Assembly (NCBI RefSeq): GCF_049243985.1 | Contig: NC_135369.1 | Coordinates: forward strand, 22,924,765-22,988,764 | From: Paroedura picta | Taxonomy: Eukaryota; Chordata; Lepidosauria; Squamata; Gekkonidae | DNA: 64,000 nucleotides | Direction: 5' to 3' | Shown here: piece by piece, positions 29,501-44,500 of the stretch | Layout: every line of letters starts with the position of its first letter | How positions within the stretch are numbered: the stretch's first letter is position 1 | Notes under the pieces: generated by a model | What the model saw: the letters and a program-made list of their open reading frames with translations, nothing else | Databases searched by the model: none | What the model was told of the DNA's origin: nothing | Translations under genes and position numbers: made by a program

Positions 29501-32500
29501 TAGACCTGCATTGCCCTTCTGCACAGCATGCACAGGCAGAGCAGGCACGTCCAGGATAAAGCTGTCCTAAACCCACAACTTACACGCTTCTGCCCCTGGC
29601 ACCATCTGGTAGGGCAAGCCCCACTCTGGCAGCAACTGCCCGTTCTCAGATGTGCTGGCTCCCAGAAAGAACTTTGGTCTCCACAAAACCACCTGCTTCC
29701 CAAGTTGTGTCTTTAAATCCCCTAGAACTCATGCTGCCCTGGAGCCTCACCTTTCATATTTGCTTTGGAGAAGTTTCTCTATCTGGGGCAAGACGACAGT
29801 GCACAGGTCGAGCTTCCAGAGAGACCTGGAGAAAAAGGCAGGTTACAGAGAGTTGCCATTCCTACTAGGGTTGGGCGCTTTGGCATCTGAAGCGGCCGCT
29901 TGCGTCCAAAGCAGCCAACACTGCAGCGGGGGAGGGGGAGGCATGGGCATCAACACGCCTCCCCTCCTGCACCGCACCGCAGGGCTGCCTGCTTTGGGTG
30001 CGAGTGGCCATTTCAGATGCTGAAGAGCCCAACCCTAATTCCCACCCTCCCTCCATTAAACCCTTAGAACCCTTCAGGAACCAAGTGGGGACTAGTGTAT
30101 TCAAGGCAGAAAGCAGAGCATGGGTTGACTTGGAGGCAGTTTTCCTCCAGGGCGAGTCTCACATGAGATCCAAATTATGCTGCAGTGCCAGGCAATGACT
30201 GACATGCTCTGTGGGTGCGCGCACACTAAGATTTGCCCTAGTCCCTTAGAACCTTCTGCCGCCTCTCGACTCTAGAGGGCTGCTGAGAGGTACTGGAAAT
30301 CAGCTGGGTCATGTTGGCCAAGGGCTTCATACCTCTGATATGCCAATTGAGTAAAGCTGCCTACCAGGGGACATATTGTGAACAACTCCCCCTCCCCCCA
30401 GAAGCACAAGTGTCATGCTGAAGTGGCACATGAAGGCACTGACTGCCTTTTTAGCTGTCACAGTTCTACTGACTGACCCCTTCTCCTCGCAGAGGACACT
30501 TAACTAAAGGGAAATGCTGGGACTCACGCTTTCTGATTGACGATGTTCAGGAGATCTACAACCACGGAAAGGTCATTGATAGCCACGGCAGAGTCCACAG
30601 AAGTCTGAGAAAAAGGTAATGGAAGCAGGAGGAGGATTAGAGTAGAACTGGTCACAGTTATAGTAAATCCTCAAGATGTAGAACTGCAGGTTTCCCAAAG
30701 GCTTCAGCTCCATCTGCTGACTTGGGCGAGTTTCAGCTCTATGAACAGGGAGCAGATCCAAGCAACCCCCCCCCAAAAAAAAAAACATGAAAAGAGAGTG
30801 TTAATTCGCTTGTGCATTTGCGCCTGTCAAATAGGAAGACATTCAAGACTAATGAAGATCTGTCCCAAGTTAAGGAGGAATATCCACCCCACATTGGTCA
30901 TTAGCACTGACCAAAAACTTCAGATAAACTCGCAACAGCGACAGGCTGCAAACCAAAATGGCAGCAGCTAGCTTTAAAACAACCCTTGCACCATGAATAG
31001 CAGGTGGCAGGATGCACCAAGGCCCAGGCTGCAGCCCCACAGATCTCAAGGAAGAATGTCTCTTCAGACTGCAGAGGCACCTGGTCATCTAGCAAGGTAC
31101 ATGACTGACTGGGATGGGAGCTGTGTGGCTCTGGAGCTAGAGAACCTCCTGCTTGTGCACCATTTTGTGCTCCTGCAGACCAAGAGAGGGGGATTCCCAG
31201 GGCATTTGATCCAGTCAGAAAGAAGGCAAATCACACTTTTTGGGGAATGATTGCCCTCCCCCCTGGCTATGTCCTCAATTCCAAGAGTGCCTTCCAAGGA
31301 TGCAGAAAGGGCCTCCTTCCATTCCTCCTAGCCTTTGTCTGCTGGACTCCACAGGCCACTGGTCTGATCCAGACCAGTTGCTCTGGTGTTCTGGGCAGCC
31401 TCTTAAAGGTCATGCATCAAAGTGACCAAAGAGTTTTGTCATGGGTGCTACATGCACAGCTTGCTTGGGCTCCTTTCTCCTCCTTAATTAACTAATGTAG
31501 GGAAGAAAACACAACCCATGGAAGCTCCTGCTCTGTTCACTGCCCTGACAGAACTCTTTTGTGGTGGAGTGAGCAGAACTGGAACTGGGAGTGGAGTCGG
31601 TGGGGAGATGATGGCCATGGTGGCCTCCTGCTAGAAGAACAAACCTGATACCTTGGCATTGCCAAGGTGGCAGGTGGGTGAGTTATGTGCCTCAGGACAC
31701 ACGCATTCCACTAACAAAAAGAAGAGGGGGTAAAGGAAGGGATGCTGGGCTCTGGGTTGAGGCACAGATTGCCAGGAAACCAGGTAGAATGGATGGAAAC
31801 AGCAACGGCACAACCTCTCTATACTTTTTCTCAAAGCAGGTTAAAATCAAGGCAAGAAACCTGCATTCATCCTTATTCGGTCTATGCAGTGCTGAGTTTT
31901 CAGCCCTGAGTTAGAGGCAGGTGATGCACAAGCGAACACTGGCAGGGGCTCATGGGAATTGTAGTCCATGGACATCTGGAGGACCACAGGTTGACCACCC
32001 CTGGTCTAGGGTACACATCAATACAGTAGGAGCAGCCCTGGAATGCAGAGCTGGAATACAGAACATACTACCCCCTTTGCATACTAAAGCTCACAGAGGC
32101 AAGAGCTTTGGGATCAAACAGCTGCTGAGCCCCAGAGACCTGTGCCCAGCTCCTCTTGCAGCACCCCCTCCCACTCCAAGCAACCAACTTGCCTTGATGT
32201 CTCCAGTGCTCCACACAGCCCGCACCGTATCCAGGTTTTTGTGCCGGCTGGTGAGTACCACGCACATGGTCTCGTGGCCCTTTCGGATCTGAGACATGGC
32301 CTCGTCATCTACGATTTCTGACAGGCTCTGGTTCTTCATGGCCTGGACACAGACACACAAAAGGGAAATACAAGGCGGTCGCCCCATATGCAGCCCAGCC
32401 AGCCAGATAAGAGACATAAGGTTGGCTATCGGTGGTATCCAAACATGGTCAGGAAAAGGGAGGGGCTGTGGTTCAGTGGCAGAGTAGCTGCTTAGTATAG

Positions 32501-35500
32501 AGAGGGACCCGGGCTCAATCCTTGGCATCTCCAGTTAAATGATATGGCAGGAAGTCATACAAATGACCTGTGCCTGAGACTCTGGATAGCTGCTGCCAGT
32601 TTGAGAAGACAATACTAACCTTAAAGGACCAATTCTGTATAAGGCAGCTTCATGTGTTCAATTACAGTCAGCAATATATGGGTATCTGAAGTGACCGGCC
32701 TTTATTTTGTATGGTTGGGTGTGGTTAAGAACCTTGGTTTGCTAGCGAGAAGCAGCAGAACTGAAGGAAGTCACCACCCATGCACTCTTGGCACAAATTT
32801 CCCCCCTCATGTTTTGACAGCAACTAAGAATTCAAAACTGGACGTGGACTTCAACGGAAAATTAAATTTCAGCATAACAAGCCAGAGAGACCGTGAACGT
32901 TAAGAACTCCAGAAATTAACTCCAGAGCAGTGAGCAAGGTAATGAAAGCACAATGTTTGAATTACAGCAGATGTGGATTTCTACTTAGAAATGTCTCAAA
33001 TAAATGCCATCGACGGCTGTTAACAACCACTGCTTTTGTGCCTATGTGCTGCAAAGAGCTGCCTGTTGGCAATTTCCACAATTACCCCAACAGAAGTGAG
33101 CAGCAGCCTTACTAAACAGTCTGTTGCTGTTCTAATGACTCATGGGGAAGTATCTGCAGCCCACTCCTCTGTGTTACCTAAAGCCAGACTTTCAGCAGAG
33201 AAGGGGAGAGAGATTGTTATGCCAGGGCCCCTAGAGCAGGGTAGTCAACCTGTGGTCCTCCAGATGTCCATGGGCTACAATTCCCATGAGCCCCTGCCAG
33301 CAAACACCGGCAAATGCTGGCAGGGGCTCATGGGAATTGTAGTCAATTGACATCTGGAGGACCACAGGTTGACTACCCCTGCCCTAGAGCACCTGAAAAT
33401 GCACTAAAACTGCAGAGAAGGCCATGAAAAGCCTCCCCCCCAACAATCTACTGTATACCTGTATATAAAAAGACTCTGGTCTCATAAGGGCCAGCTTGGG
33501 AGTGAATGTATGAACAGCCACACACATATACTCTCACTTGCTCCCTTAGTAATGTGAGAGAGTGAGACACATCCTTTACCACCGGACCTTTTTAACTGGA
33601 GATCCCAGGGAATGAACTAGAGATCTGCATGCAAAGCAGGTGCTCTGCTACTTAGCCACAGCCCCTGAAAAGAAGCCCTCCAATCCCCCCTGTTTCTTGT
33701 CCCCTTAAACTTCCTTTTGACTGGACCATCTTTCAAGGTCTTTCTCTCCAAGAGTTTGGTTTCACACTCTAATTTCCTCCAAAAGGCCACAAGGCCAGTA
33801 CTTTGCCATTTAAAGTCAAAAGGCTCTCCCCCATCTCTGAAGTAGTCAAGGAGCATTGCAAGAAAACTCTACTGCCAATTTTCTCTATAGAAAAATAGAT
33901 TACCGGCAAGAAATCGGAGGCTTTCAGTCCAATGGGTTCATTCCTGGCAGCAGGGATCACCGAGGGCTCAACCCTGGTTATGGGGGTGGAGGCAGCCACT
34001 GGAGGCCTCTGAAGGGGGTCGGGCTATAGGGAAAAGCAGATAATACGTCAGGGCAGACTTGTTTAAGACCACATTTGCAGCCTACTCATGCAGAGTTGAG
34101 GCTCCATTCAAAGGCTGATTTGTTTCTCTTCTCCCCCCTCCAATCCTTCCCTTTCATCAAAGCACCTCATTAGACAGTAGCGATACCTAAAACTAAGGCA
34201 GTGGCCACTCTCAAGACACCTGGAGAGATCCGATTTACTGCCAGTTAAAGGGATTCTCAATTCCTACCTCACCTTTCTTCAAAAACATTTTGCAAAGGGG
34301 AATAAGGCCGTAGTGGAATTTCACCGATCAGACACAAAATCTGCTGGAAGCCAGATTCCAACAAGAGGACCGACAGGCTCTACCTGAGCCTCCTTAGCAT
34401 CACTTGCCCTAGCCTACATTTCATGCTGTTGGATGTACCACCAAAATGAGCCATGTTTACTGTGATAGATGGAGGAGAAAAGGAAATAGTAGCCGTTGCA
34501 AGGCACTTACATTCTCTTGGCGTGGCAACGGGGCTTGGCTATCTGCAGATTGACTCGGCCTGGATGTTTCTTTTGTAAGTGCGGGTTCTGGAGGCAACAG
34601 GAAAGGAAGCGATTATACAATGCTCACTCTACGAAGGTCCCTTGAATGGAGGTGGATTTGAATTGGAAAAATTCAAGGCACTCAAGGCAGGGGGAAGAAC
34701 ATTTGAGTCCAGCGGCACCCTTAAGTATCCGTGTGCATGCAAGCTTCTTCAGATAATGGGCGGGGGGAGAGACATAACCAGGACTCTTCTCTTGTTCTGG
34801 CCTAGCCATTTAGTGAGGAAAGCATGTGCCATTTTGCCATTCTTCATGGGGGCAAAGGATCCAAGTACATACAGACTTGTCCTGGGGGAGACTCACCATA
34901 ACAAATCTGGAATCTTCAAAAGAAAAGGCAAATTCTGTCTCATAACCTCCACTGGAAACATAAGTTTTTGCAAGCGTCCATAGGAAGCTCAAGAATACAG
35001 CAACAGTTCCTGGGGTCTCTCCCTGCACCCATTCCCTGAAAAATAAGTCCTAACTCACCATCCTCAGGAGGTGCAGGAAAAGGCTCACTCTTGCAGGGTG
35101 GAGTTCGAGCTGCAAAAGGCAAAAGCCCACCCTTGAACCGGATTTCATTTGCAGAAGCCACAAGAGATTACAGCTTTCACAAGCCTGAGACCCATCCCCA
35201 CCGTTGTGCAGAGTGGCCACTCGCCCACTGGTGACAAATTCTAAGGAGCTCAACAGCTTGCACACTATTTTTAATATTCTGTAAGTCCCACACACTTTGG
35301 GGTTTTTTTTGGAATTTACCAGTTCCAGGTGACTGATTGCGCCGACATGCAGTATTTTGGAGAAGCCTCCAAACACAACCTTGCCTCTTGAACCCTCTGG
35401 AGTCAATGACACATTAAACCAGTGGTGGTGTGAGGGAAAGAGGAGATCCCCAAAATAGATTACCAACAAGGGAGGCTTTATAATAAGCTGCCAGCCTAGC

Positions 35501-38500
35501 TGCTCATTCACTCATAATCACCGTAAAAAGACTGAACTTTAAAAGGCAGTGGTGGATGGAAAAGCAGGGATAAGACCTAGTTAACCCAGGAAATCCTGAA
35601 CGCCGCTGCTAGCTGTTTTAGTGACACTCACTGATGGAATTCTTTGGCTGGAAGATCTCCTTGTAATCTTCTGGGTTCTGGATCTCTGCAGTGGATTCTT
35701 TTTCCTCCCTATCGTCTTCACTACTGGGGCTGCGCCTCTCGCTCTCTGAATTGTGTTTCACTCTGCCATTAATCCACAAAAGGACTGGGTTAGATCCAGC
35801 AGGCCATCAGCAGAAAGGAAGACATGCTTTGCACAGTTCTGCTTCAATAGGCAAGAGCCTGAGGGCTGCAGTAACACACAACATTTCGATATAATTTTAA
35901 AGTTAAAAAGCAATGTGCACATCGAGCAATACCAGGTACAACAGATTTTCTGATTTCCTTTTGAAATGTTATCAAAGGAAATTTGATCCTTTTGCTGCGC
36001 CTTGCTCAGATGGAAAGACAACAGAGATTTAATCACCTCCACCTATGCAAACAGACACTGAGTAATTTAGCACTGCTGAAGCCTTCTTTACCTTTGAGGT
36101 CTGCTGCACGTCGTTGAGGGCCTGTCATAGATGCGTCGCAGAGAGGAGCCCATGGGCACAGGCGGAACAAGAGGCTTGTCATCCCTAACCAGCCCATGGA
36201 GGCCTGACCCGCATTTTGAGACTCTGTTAAGGTCCACAACAAATGAAGACACGATGCTTTGTGTGAAAGAAACTCCAATCTGCAAAGGACAGAGACGGCC
36301 TCAACCACTGTGAAATTCCAGAGTGTCTTTTCCAGTATCACCCAAAAGAAACTTCCATATGATTTGCACACTGGTTTTATATCAAAATGTATAACTAATC
36401 CACAAGACCCATATCAGGACACTTATAGAGTCAACAAAATCCCATTGCTGAGATTATTAAGGAAGTAATTGAGGGGGCAGGAAAGTAGTAATGGCCATAA
36501 ATACCGATGGCTTTTTAAAAGGGTTGGATCGGCAGAGAACAGTCCACCACTGGCTACTAGCTATAGTGAGTAAAGGGAACCTTCATATTTACAGGCAGCA
36601 AACATTTGAGTCCCAGTGCTTGCAGGCATCATAGGGAGAAAGCCTTGGTCTCTATGTCCTTTGCTGGCCCTCCAGGGCAAATGGTTGGCCACTGTTTGAA
36701 ACAGGATGATACTCTAAATTGATCCACTGGATTGATCCAGCAGAACTTTTGTTATGTTTTTATGTGGAGGGGGAACAAGCTTTTTCACTGAGGAATATAT
36801 TTACAGAAGCAGACAACAGAATTCAGTGCATAGTTTCCAAGGATCCCATATGCATACAATCTCCTGGACCTGACTAACACAGCAGACAGAGTCCAAGACA
36901 GATGTCTCAACACCACTGTCACATTATATTTCCTGCCACAGGGATGTCTTGCAGTCTGTACCATCAACCAGGGCCGCCTGGTTAATGGCCCAGCAACCCA
37001 TCAGGAAGGGATGCCACTCTCCAGGCAGGACCCGGAGATCCCCCAGAATCACTGCTCACCTCCAGGTTACAGAGATCAGTTCCGCTGCAGAAAATGGTTG
37101 CTCTGGAGAATGGACTCGATGGAATTATGCCCCACTGAGGTCCCTGTCCTCTGCAGGCTCCAGCCCCACATCTCTAGATTTCCAACCTGAGGTGACAACT
37201 CTACTCTCCACACACACACAGCAGTGACCAGAGGAGATTGGACAACCTACCACTAAGCAAGCTAGGAGTTACCCGCACCACCTCACTTACTCACCAGTTG
37301 GTTGTTACAGATGGACAGATCAGCTACCTTGCTCCAATTCACCATGACCACGTCAAAGCAGCGTTCAGGTTCCCAGCCATACACACGCAGAGAATCGTGG
37401 CACCCGGCGTATAGGCAGCAGCCATCAGGGTTGAACAGCACACACCTGAAGGGGAGAGGAGAGAGATGAAGGTGTAAAGGTGCAACTGAGCAAAACAAGG
37501 GATGCCAACTACATTGGGAATGCATCTCAGAAAGCCAAGTGTTGCCAGTCAAATCAGGCTACCGTTATCACCTCTGATGGCCTTCAAATGCATGCACAGC
37601 TCACCCTCCTTAGCCTCTCCTCGGCATCTCCAGTTAAAAGGACCAGGCAGAAGATGGCATGAAAGACCTCCACTTGAGACCCTGGACAGCTGCTGCCAGC
37701 CTGAGTAGGCAATACTGACCCTGATGGACTGATTCAGCCTAAGGCAGCTTCATGAGTCCCAAAGCTTTAACAATAAGCAACACAAGATCTCTGCAACTCT
37801 GAGATTCCCCTGGCAAGGCAGCACAGACTTATGGATGGGTCCTCTCGTCTCCCAAGCTAGGTTGTGTGTCACTTCTTTACATTGCCCAAATCACACTGAC
37901 CTGACAGGGATGGCCTCTTCTTCGATGCAGCTCACCACCTGGAATTTTTCCAAGTCCCAGAACCTGATGGTTCTGCAAGAAAAGGGAACACTTGAGGGAA
38001 CCTTCAACAAATGCAGACTTTCCCCATCAATAATGTGCACTGCTGCCTATGCTTCCAGCGACAGGGTGGTGAAACTCTAAAGACAGAAAGTGGCACAATC
38101 ACGTGTTCCAGAGACTGAACAGTAAAAACTAATTTTGCTGCTCCTGTGCAGGGCAGAATCTGGCCTTGCACCAAGCTTGCAAGACACTGGTTTTAAACAA
38201 TGGTTTTACTTATTGCCAATCCAACAGTGAAACAACATTAACCAGAAGGGGGTAGCACCATAAAATATGTCTCAGCATTGCTTACAATATAAAAAACACA
38301 TTCAACAAAATTTAAAACATTTCAAAATAAACACTTAAAAATAAATCCAAACATTCAACAACAAAAAATCCAAAGTTACAGCCCACTAAAATCAGAGAGT
38401 TGTAGAGCACTTTTCCACAGAATGTGTTTTCACAGGTGTGAGAACGTTCTCCTAAAGAAGGAAGTTTTTACTTATTTCTTAAGAGAGGGCAATGAAATTT

Positions 38501-41500
38501 ATAGAGAGATCTTACTTTTCAGACAAGGAATTCCGGGGCAAGGAGCCAATCTTCTCCAAACTCTGGTTCCATCTAACAGACTTACAGAAATTATCACCCC
38601 CTCGCTATAGCATGTTGGGATGATCGTAGCATCATAGAGTTGGAAGGGGCCATCTAGGCCCATCTAGTCCAGCCTTCTGCTCAATACAGGATCAGCTTAA
38701 AATATGCACGCTAAGTATCTGTCCAGTCACTACTAGAAGGCTGCCAGTGAATATTGGTGAGTTGACTAGTAAGAGTTATGAGCAAGGTAATGATCCTTTA
38801 ATGATCTTGAATACAATGACCTTGAATTCAAACATGACGCTGAGGACATCTGATTCTACGGAATAGAGTAAATTTTACCAGGAAGACCTCAAAGGTTGGA
38901 TGTGAGGAAGAAACTGCTGCAAAGGGAATGCTATTACATCTTCAACTAAAGACAATGCAACTTCATGGGCTAAATATGGACTTTGATCTATCTTGCTTTC
39001 TGTAAAGACACTTATTTAAATCTGTTACACTGGGATATACATGTATTGAGATTATAATATGTAGATCACTAGGTGAATGATGGGGTGAGAATTGGTGACT
39101 CGTGTCTCTTTAAATTTGTATAGCAAGGTATTAATGACTCAGATGCTTCCGCAAAATAAATGAACACAGCTGAATAAGATAATTTGAGACCAAGAGCTTA
39201 CAAGCCTTGACTCTCCACACCATGAGAGCGTTTTTCGCCTAATTATATTTCAAATAGATTAACAATACAGTAAGATATGAATGCATAGGCTTTTGGCAGT
39301 TAGTAAGTTACATTTCAACATTTGTTCTAACACTTACTTTTATGTTACAGACAGAGCACCTTGAGTGAACTGGACATTTTTAAACAGAGGCTGGATAGCC
39401 ATCTGATGGAGAGGCTGATTCTGTGAAAGTTCAAGGGGGTGGCAGGTTACAGTGGATGAGCGATAGGGTTGTGAGTGTCCTGCATGGTGCAGGGGGTTGG
39501 ACTAGATGACCCAAGAGGTCCCTTCCAACTCTATTAATCTATTAATATATTGAATTATTAATACCACTTTGTGGAGGTATGAACATTTTTGTACATTTCC
39601 AATTATGATTTGTTATATATCCTAATAAGGATATTTTGTGATTTAGGACTCAAAAGGACTGAAAATGGAACAATAATCTAGAGACTGTTTTGGCGAAGTC
39701 CAGGTAGAAATTATAATAAAGAGATAACATAGAGACTCTTAAATTTTGATTAAGCCATTGGACAGATTATTTTTTCCTTTGTTGTGTTTTTGGGATCTTT
39801 TGGGATTGTCCACTTTCTTCTTGCAGAGGCTTCCTTCACATCAGGCTGGAAGGGGGTGTACGGAATCCTGAACAAGAGCCACAATTGGTCCTGAGTGGGG
39901 GATATTACACCGATACGGAAAAGGCAGTCCTGGTTTTGTCAGTGGTTGCTGGGCAGATGCCTTGAACTGCAGGACATGCTGGTTAATTGATAAGCTGTCA
40001 TTGAGCACCAGTTCCTTTTTATGTGTGATGATGATAATAAGACTGCCATAATTATAGAAAGAAGTTTTTGAACTATGCAAACCAACTATCAAGGAGGAGG
40101 ATCTAAGATCTGAAGTTCTGCATTCCACAAAGCAGCATTCTCCCTCTCTAGCCAGCTCCGTATTCTAAGCTTCCACGCTTTTAACAAAAGTATTTAAGTC
40201 TACAACATGGCAACATAAGCTTGTTGAGACAACATAAGCTTGTTGCTTTAGGATGCTTTGGGCTGATCCTGCATCGAGCAGAGGGTTGGACTAGATGGCC
40301 TGTATGGCCCCTTCCAACTCTATGATTCTGTGAGACTTCTGCCAGTCTCTTGTCCTGCAGTGAAGCCACTCTCCTACTTTTCCCAGCAAGCACTTACCTG
40401 TCAGAGCTACCAGAGGCCAAAAGGTATTCGTTGGGATGGAATTCGACGACATTTACTGGGCCTGTGTGTTCTGTGAACTCGCACATGATCTTCCCAGCAG
40501 CCAGATCCCAGAGCTGGAGAGAAGAAAGAATCCTCAAGCTTTAAGTAGGATGAGGCTGCCCAGCCCCATATCTCATCCATTTGAACAAGAGCACCTTTCT
40601 TCACATAAGAGATGAAGAACAGGGAGGCAGGCAAACCCAAGTGACTGCCACTGCCAGAGGATGAAAAGGTCCAACATGACTACTCTTACCTTCACAGTGT
40701 GATCGTCAGACGAGGATGCCAGCCATTTTCCATCAGGGCTAAACCGGAGACACCTGACTGCTTGCGTGTGACCCTGGAAAAGCCAATGGGTTTGGTATGA
40801 GGCATTCTACTGTGATTTTAGTTGTATCTTAACTGGCTTTTTTACAAAAAGTCTGCATGTTATTTGGGGGATTTCTCTAACAATATCATTTTCCCTAGCA
40901 TAGCAGAATCATCTTGGTCCACTATATTTAGAACAACCATGACAACCTAAGTAAATAGATGTGATATTGGGAGGGTGCAGCTTTGTAGAGGCTTACAAAA
41001 ATGAAGTAGTTGTCAAATTTGGTGGCTGAATATCCCGGTTTAACTTTTCTACATATGTTTTTGTAATAGCAGCAAATGACACAGGAGATGTTAGAGGTGT
41101 CGTAGCAAAGTCCTAAATGACTTTGATAGAACAATTTCGCTTACCTTGTACCTAAAGACACAACCTTTTCTCCTAACGTCCCAAAGCTATACAAAAGGGG
41201 AGAGAAAAAAAAAAAAGAAAAGTTACAAAGGTGCTCGGAAAATCTCTCAAAAGACCCAATTAAAGCTAAGATTTTCAAAAAACCATTTAATTCCATTAGA
41301 TTCTTAGATTCTTTATTAGATTCAGTCCAGGGAACAATGAGTTTCACAAGCTATTTTACTTTTTTATGACCAATAATAAGCAGCTTCTTTCACCACCCAC
41401 CAATAATGGGAACTATCATTCAATTGGGAAACTGGGGTCCATTAGTTTAAGGTGACCAGATTGTCCCACTTTTAGAGGGACATCTGGGGGCACCTGGCAA

Positions 41501-44500
41501 ATTGTACTTATGTTGAAATTAAAATATATATATTACAATACTATTTTTGCGTTCTATGCATTCTATGAAACTTTTTGTTGCTCCATATGGACCAAATTTT
41601 AAATCAAGAACCCCTCCCCGGTCAATTGTGTCCCACTTTACCAATGTTAAAATCTGGTCACCTTACATTAGTTGAATGCAGGAACAGGTTGAGAAAATGG
41701 GTGGAGAGAAGCTGCTGGTTTGCTAAAGCAGCTGCATGTAGAAACAGAAGGGGGAGCTTGGTCTGTTTAGCCTGGAGAGGAGGCGACTAAGAGGGGATCT
41801 GATAACCATCTTCAAGCATTTAAAAAGGTGCCATATAGAGGATGGAGCAGATTTGTTCTCTCTTGCCCCAGAGGGACAGACCAGAACCAATGGGATGAAA
41901 TTAATTCAAAAAAAATTCCATCTAAACATCCGGAAGAAGTTCCTGACAGAGCGGTTTCTCAGTGGAACAGGCTTTCTCGGGAGGTGGTGGGTTCTCCATC
42001 TTTGGAAATTTTTAAACAGAAGCTTGATAGTTGTCTGACGGAGAGGCTGATTTTGTGAAGGTTCAAGAGGGTGGCAGGTTAGAGTCGATGAGCGATAGGG
42101 TTGTGAGTGTCCTGCATAGTGCAGGGGGTTGGACTAGATTACCCAGGAGGTTCCTATGATTCTTTTTTTTTTTTCCAGTTCCATACTATAAAGTTTTTAT
42201 TTTATTTTCCAAAATTAAAGACAGTGAGATATATGCAATCTATATTGTCAATACAGAAAAAAGAGGACTATGCTCTTCATTTAATACATTTGGTTCCCTG
42301 TTTCAATCCCCTTTGTGTTATTTTTTTAGATAGTTCAGGTAAGGGCCCCATTGTTCTTGAAAGGCCTCTTCTGTTTTTCCATTAATTATCAGTGTCAGTT
42401 TAGCCATCTTGGCAAAGTCAGCTAGTTTATTCAGCCAGTCTTCTGTCGAGGGTAGTTCTTGCGTTTTCCATTTCTTGGCCAATTCTAGTCTTGCTGCCGT
42501 CGTCGCGTAGAAGAAGAAGCTCTGTGTGTGGGTTGGGAGGCACTGAGGAGGAACACTTAATAACATAGCTTCAGAGGTTCCTATGATTCTATGAGAATTT
42601 CAGTTAAGTAAGAACATCAGTAGCAGCCCTCAATACAAACCAACATGCAGGTGATGCAGAAGAAATATTTCACATGGAATTAACCACTACCAAAGAGACA
42701 TACTCAGTGCAAACTTACCTTAACATTAGTGTCCATAGAGCCTGAAGCTACAAAGCCTCCAAAAGGATGGAAATCTAGGCTGCAGATGTTTGCTTTGTGA
42801 CCCATTAAAGTACGTAGAACTGGGTAGAAAGGAAAATTTTGAGATAACCCAGCTAAAGAGTTTCAACACAGAACAGAGGCATGCCAGACAACCAAGCTTG
42901 CAAGCACTGATTCCACGCCCCCCCCCCAAAAAAATCTGTTTTTAAACATTAAGATTAGGCAGATATTTTAAAACTTCAAATCAAAACAATCTGGTTTAAA
43001 ATGAAATTAGAATTAGAAATTAATACAAACTGATTGAAATCTACACATGCATTATTTCTTAGAATCTAATCAGTGCTATTGACAAAGCCAGGTAGCTGCA
43101 ATGCAATTTAAAAATTGGAATTCACAAAACAACTTGGCTCTGAACTTACTTTTGGCAGCTTCCAGGTCCCAGATTCGAATGGAGCCTGACTGTGACCCTG
43201 CAACAATCAGCTCTTCACTGGTATTGATCTTCACACTCTCCACTGGAGTTGTGTGACCGGTCAAACTCTGAACAAGAGATAAAGAGCAGCAATGAACCAG
43301 ACAAAGTCTCATCTCAAACCAGAGCACACAAGAGAAGCTTTGATCTAGACTAATTGCTATAGTTCTTCCTGCAGGACAAGGTAGGGAATGCATGGGAGTT
43401 ACATGACAGCCATGTTCACAGCCCCAGATGATACCAATGCACCAGCCTCCCAGGTTCGAGCAGGAACTGAGTTCCTTCTATTGGTGGATTAAGAAAAGAT
43501 CCAAGACCTAAACTGCTATTAGAATACAGACAGCTTAATTTTGCTTACTGAATAAATAAGCTCAGGCTAAGTAACTGAATTTACTATTTCACAGAGACTG
43601 GTTTTCGGTTTTGTGTTTTACTTAAGCTAATTATCCAGAAGAACACGGAACTTATCCACTAACCCCATTAATCCATTTAAGTCAAACTAAGAAATAGTGA
43701 AGACAGCATTAACTGGTAGTCAACCTAGTACAACTAACGGAACTAAAACAATTTTGCAGGGCCTGCAAAAGGTAGCTCCTCTGCCTAAGGGGAGGACGGC
43801 ATCTAAATGTAATAAATAAACTTACCTGTGATGAAAAAGGAGAAACATTTCAAAAGCATTCTTAATGGCTTTCAAAATGCTTCTTAAAAAAACCCAGTGT
43901 CTTTTCTTCTCTCTCCCAAGTAGGAGAGGGAGAATGAACTTATTCAATTCCAGTGCTTTAAGCAGTTACAGTTTTCTCCCTAGAAAAGCTATTACTTCCT
44001 GTCCCACTTTTTTGCAAGCCGAAGAAGAGTTAGCCAATTCTTACCATAATACAGTTGGGCTTGTTAACGGACCAGATGTTAACCCGACAGTCATCTCCTC
44101 CAGTTGCCAGCAGCCGGCCTGAATTTTTGCCCAGGACCAGTGAAGAAACATTGCTGCTGTGAGCTGTGATTTCCTCTGCAGGACAAAGCAAATGTAAAAC
44201 CTATGTACTCCCCATCATCAATATTATTACCATCCCACACCCCACATACATTTAACTGCACATTTAATGAAAAACCAGTAAAGTTATTTTAGCTGCATGT
44301 TTTATGCACACATGGCATTTTAAATAAGAGCTTGGTTTTTTTTTAAGAGATAGCAAGCCCTGTACCACCTTACTGCAGATGTGTAAGCTGGAATGCCTAT
44401 CTCCTACCGCTCAGAATCTGCAGGTTTTACCAGCCTGCAAACTAATGAATGAATACCACAACCTGTGCAACACCATCCTTTGGCTTCTGCAAATGAGCTC

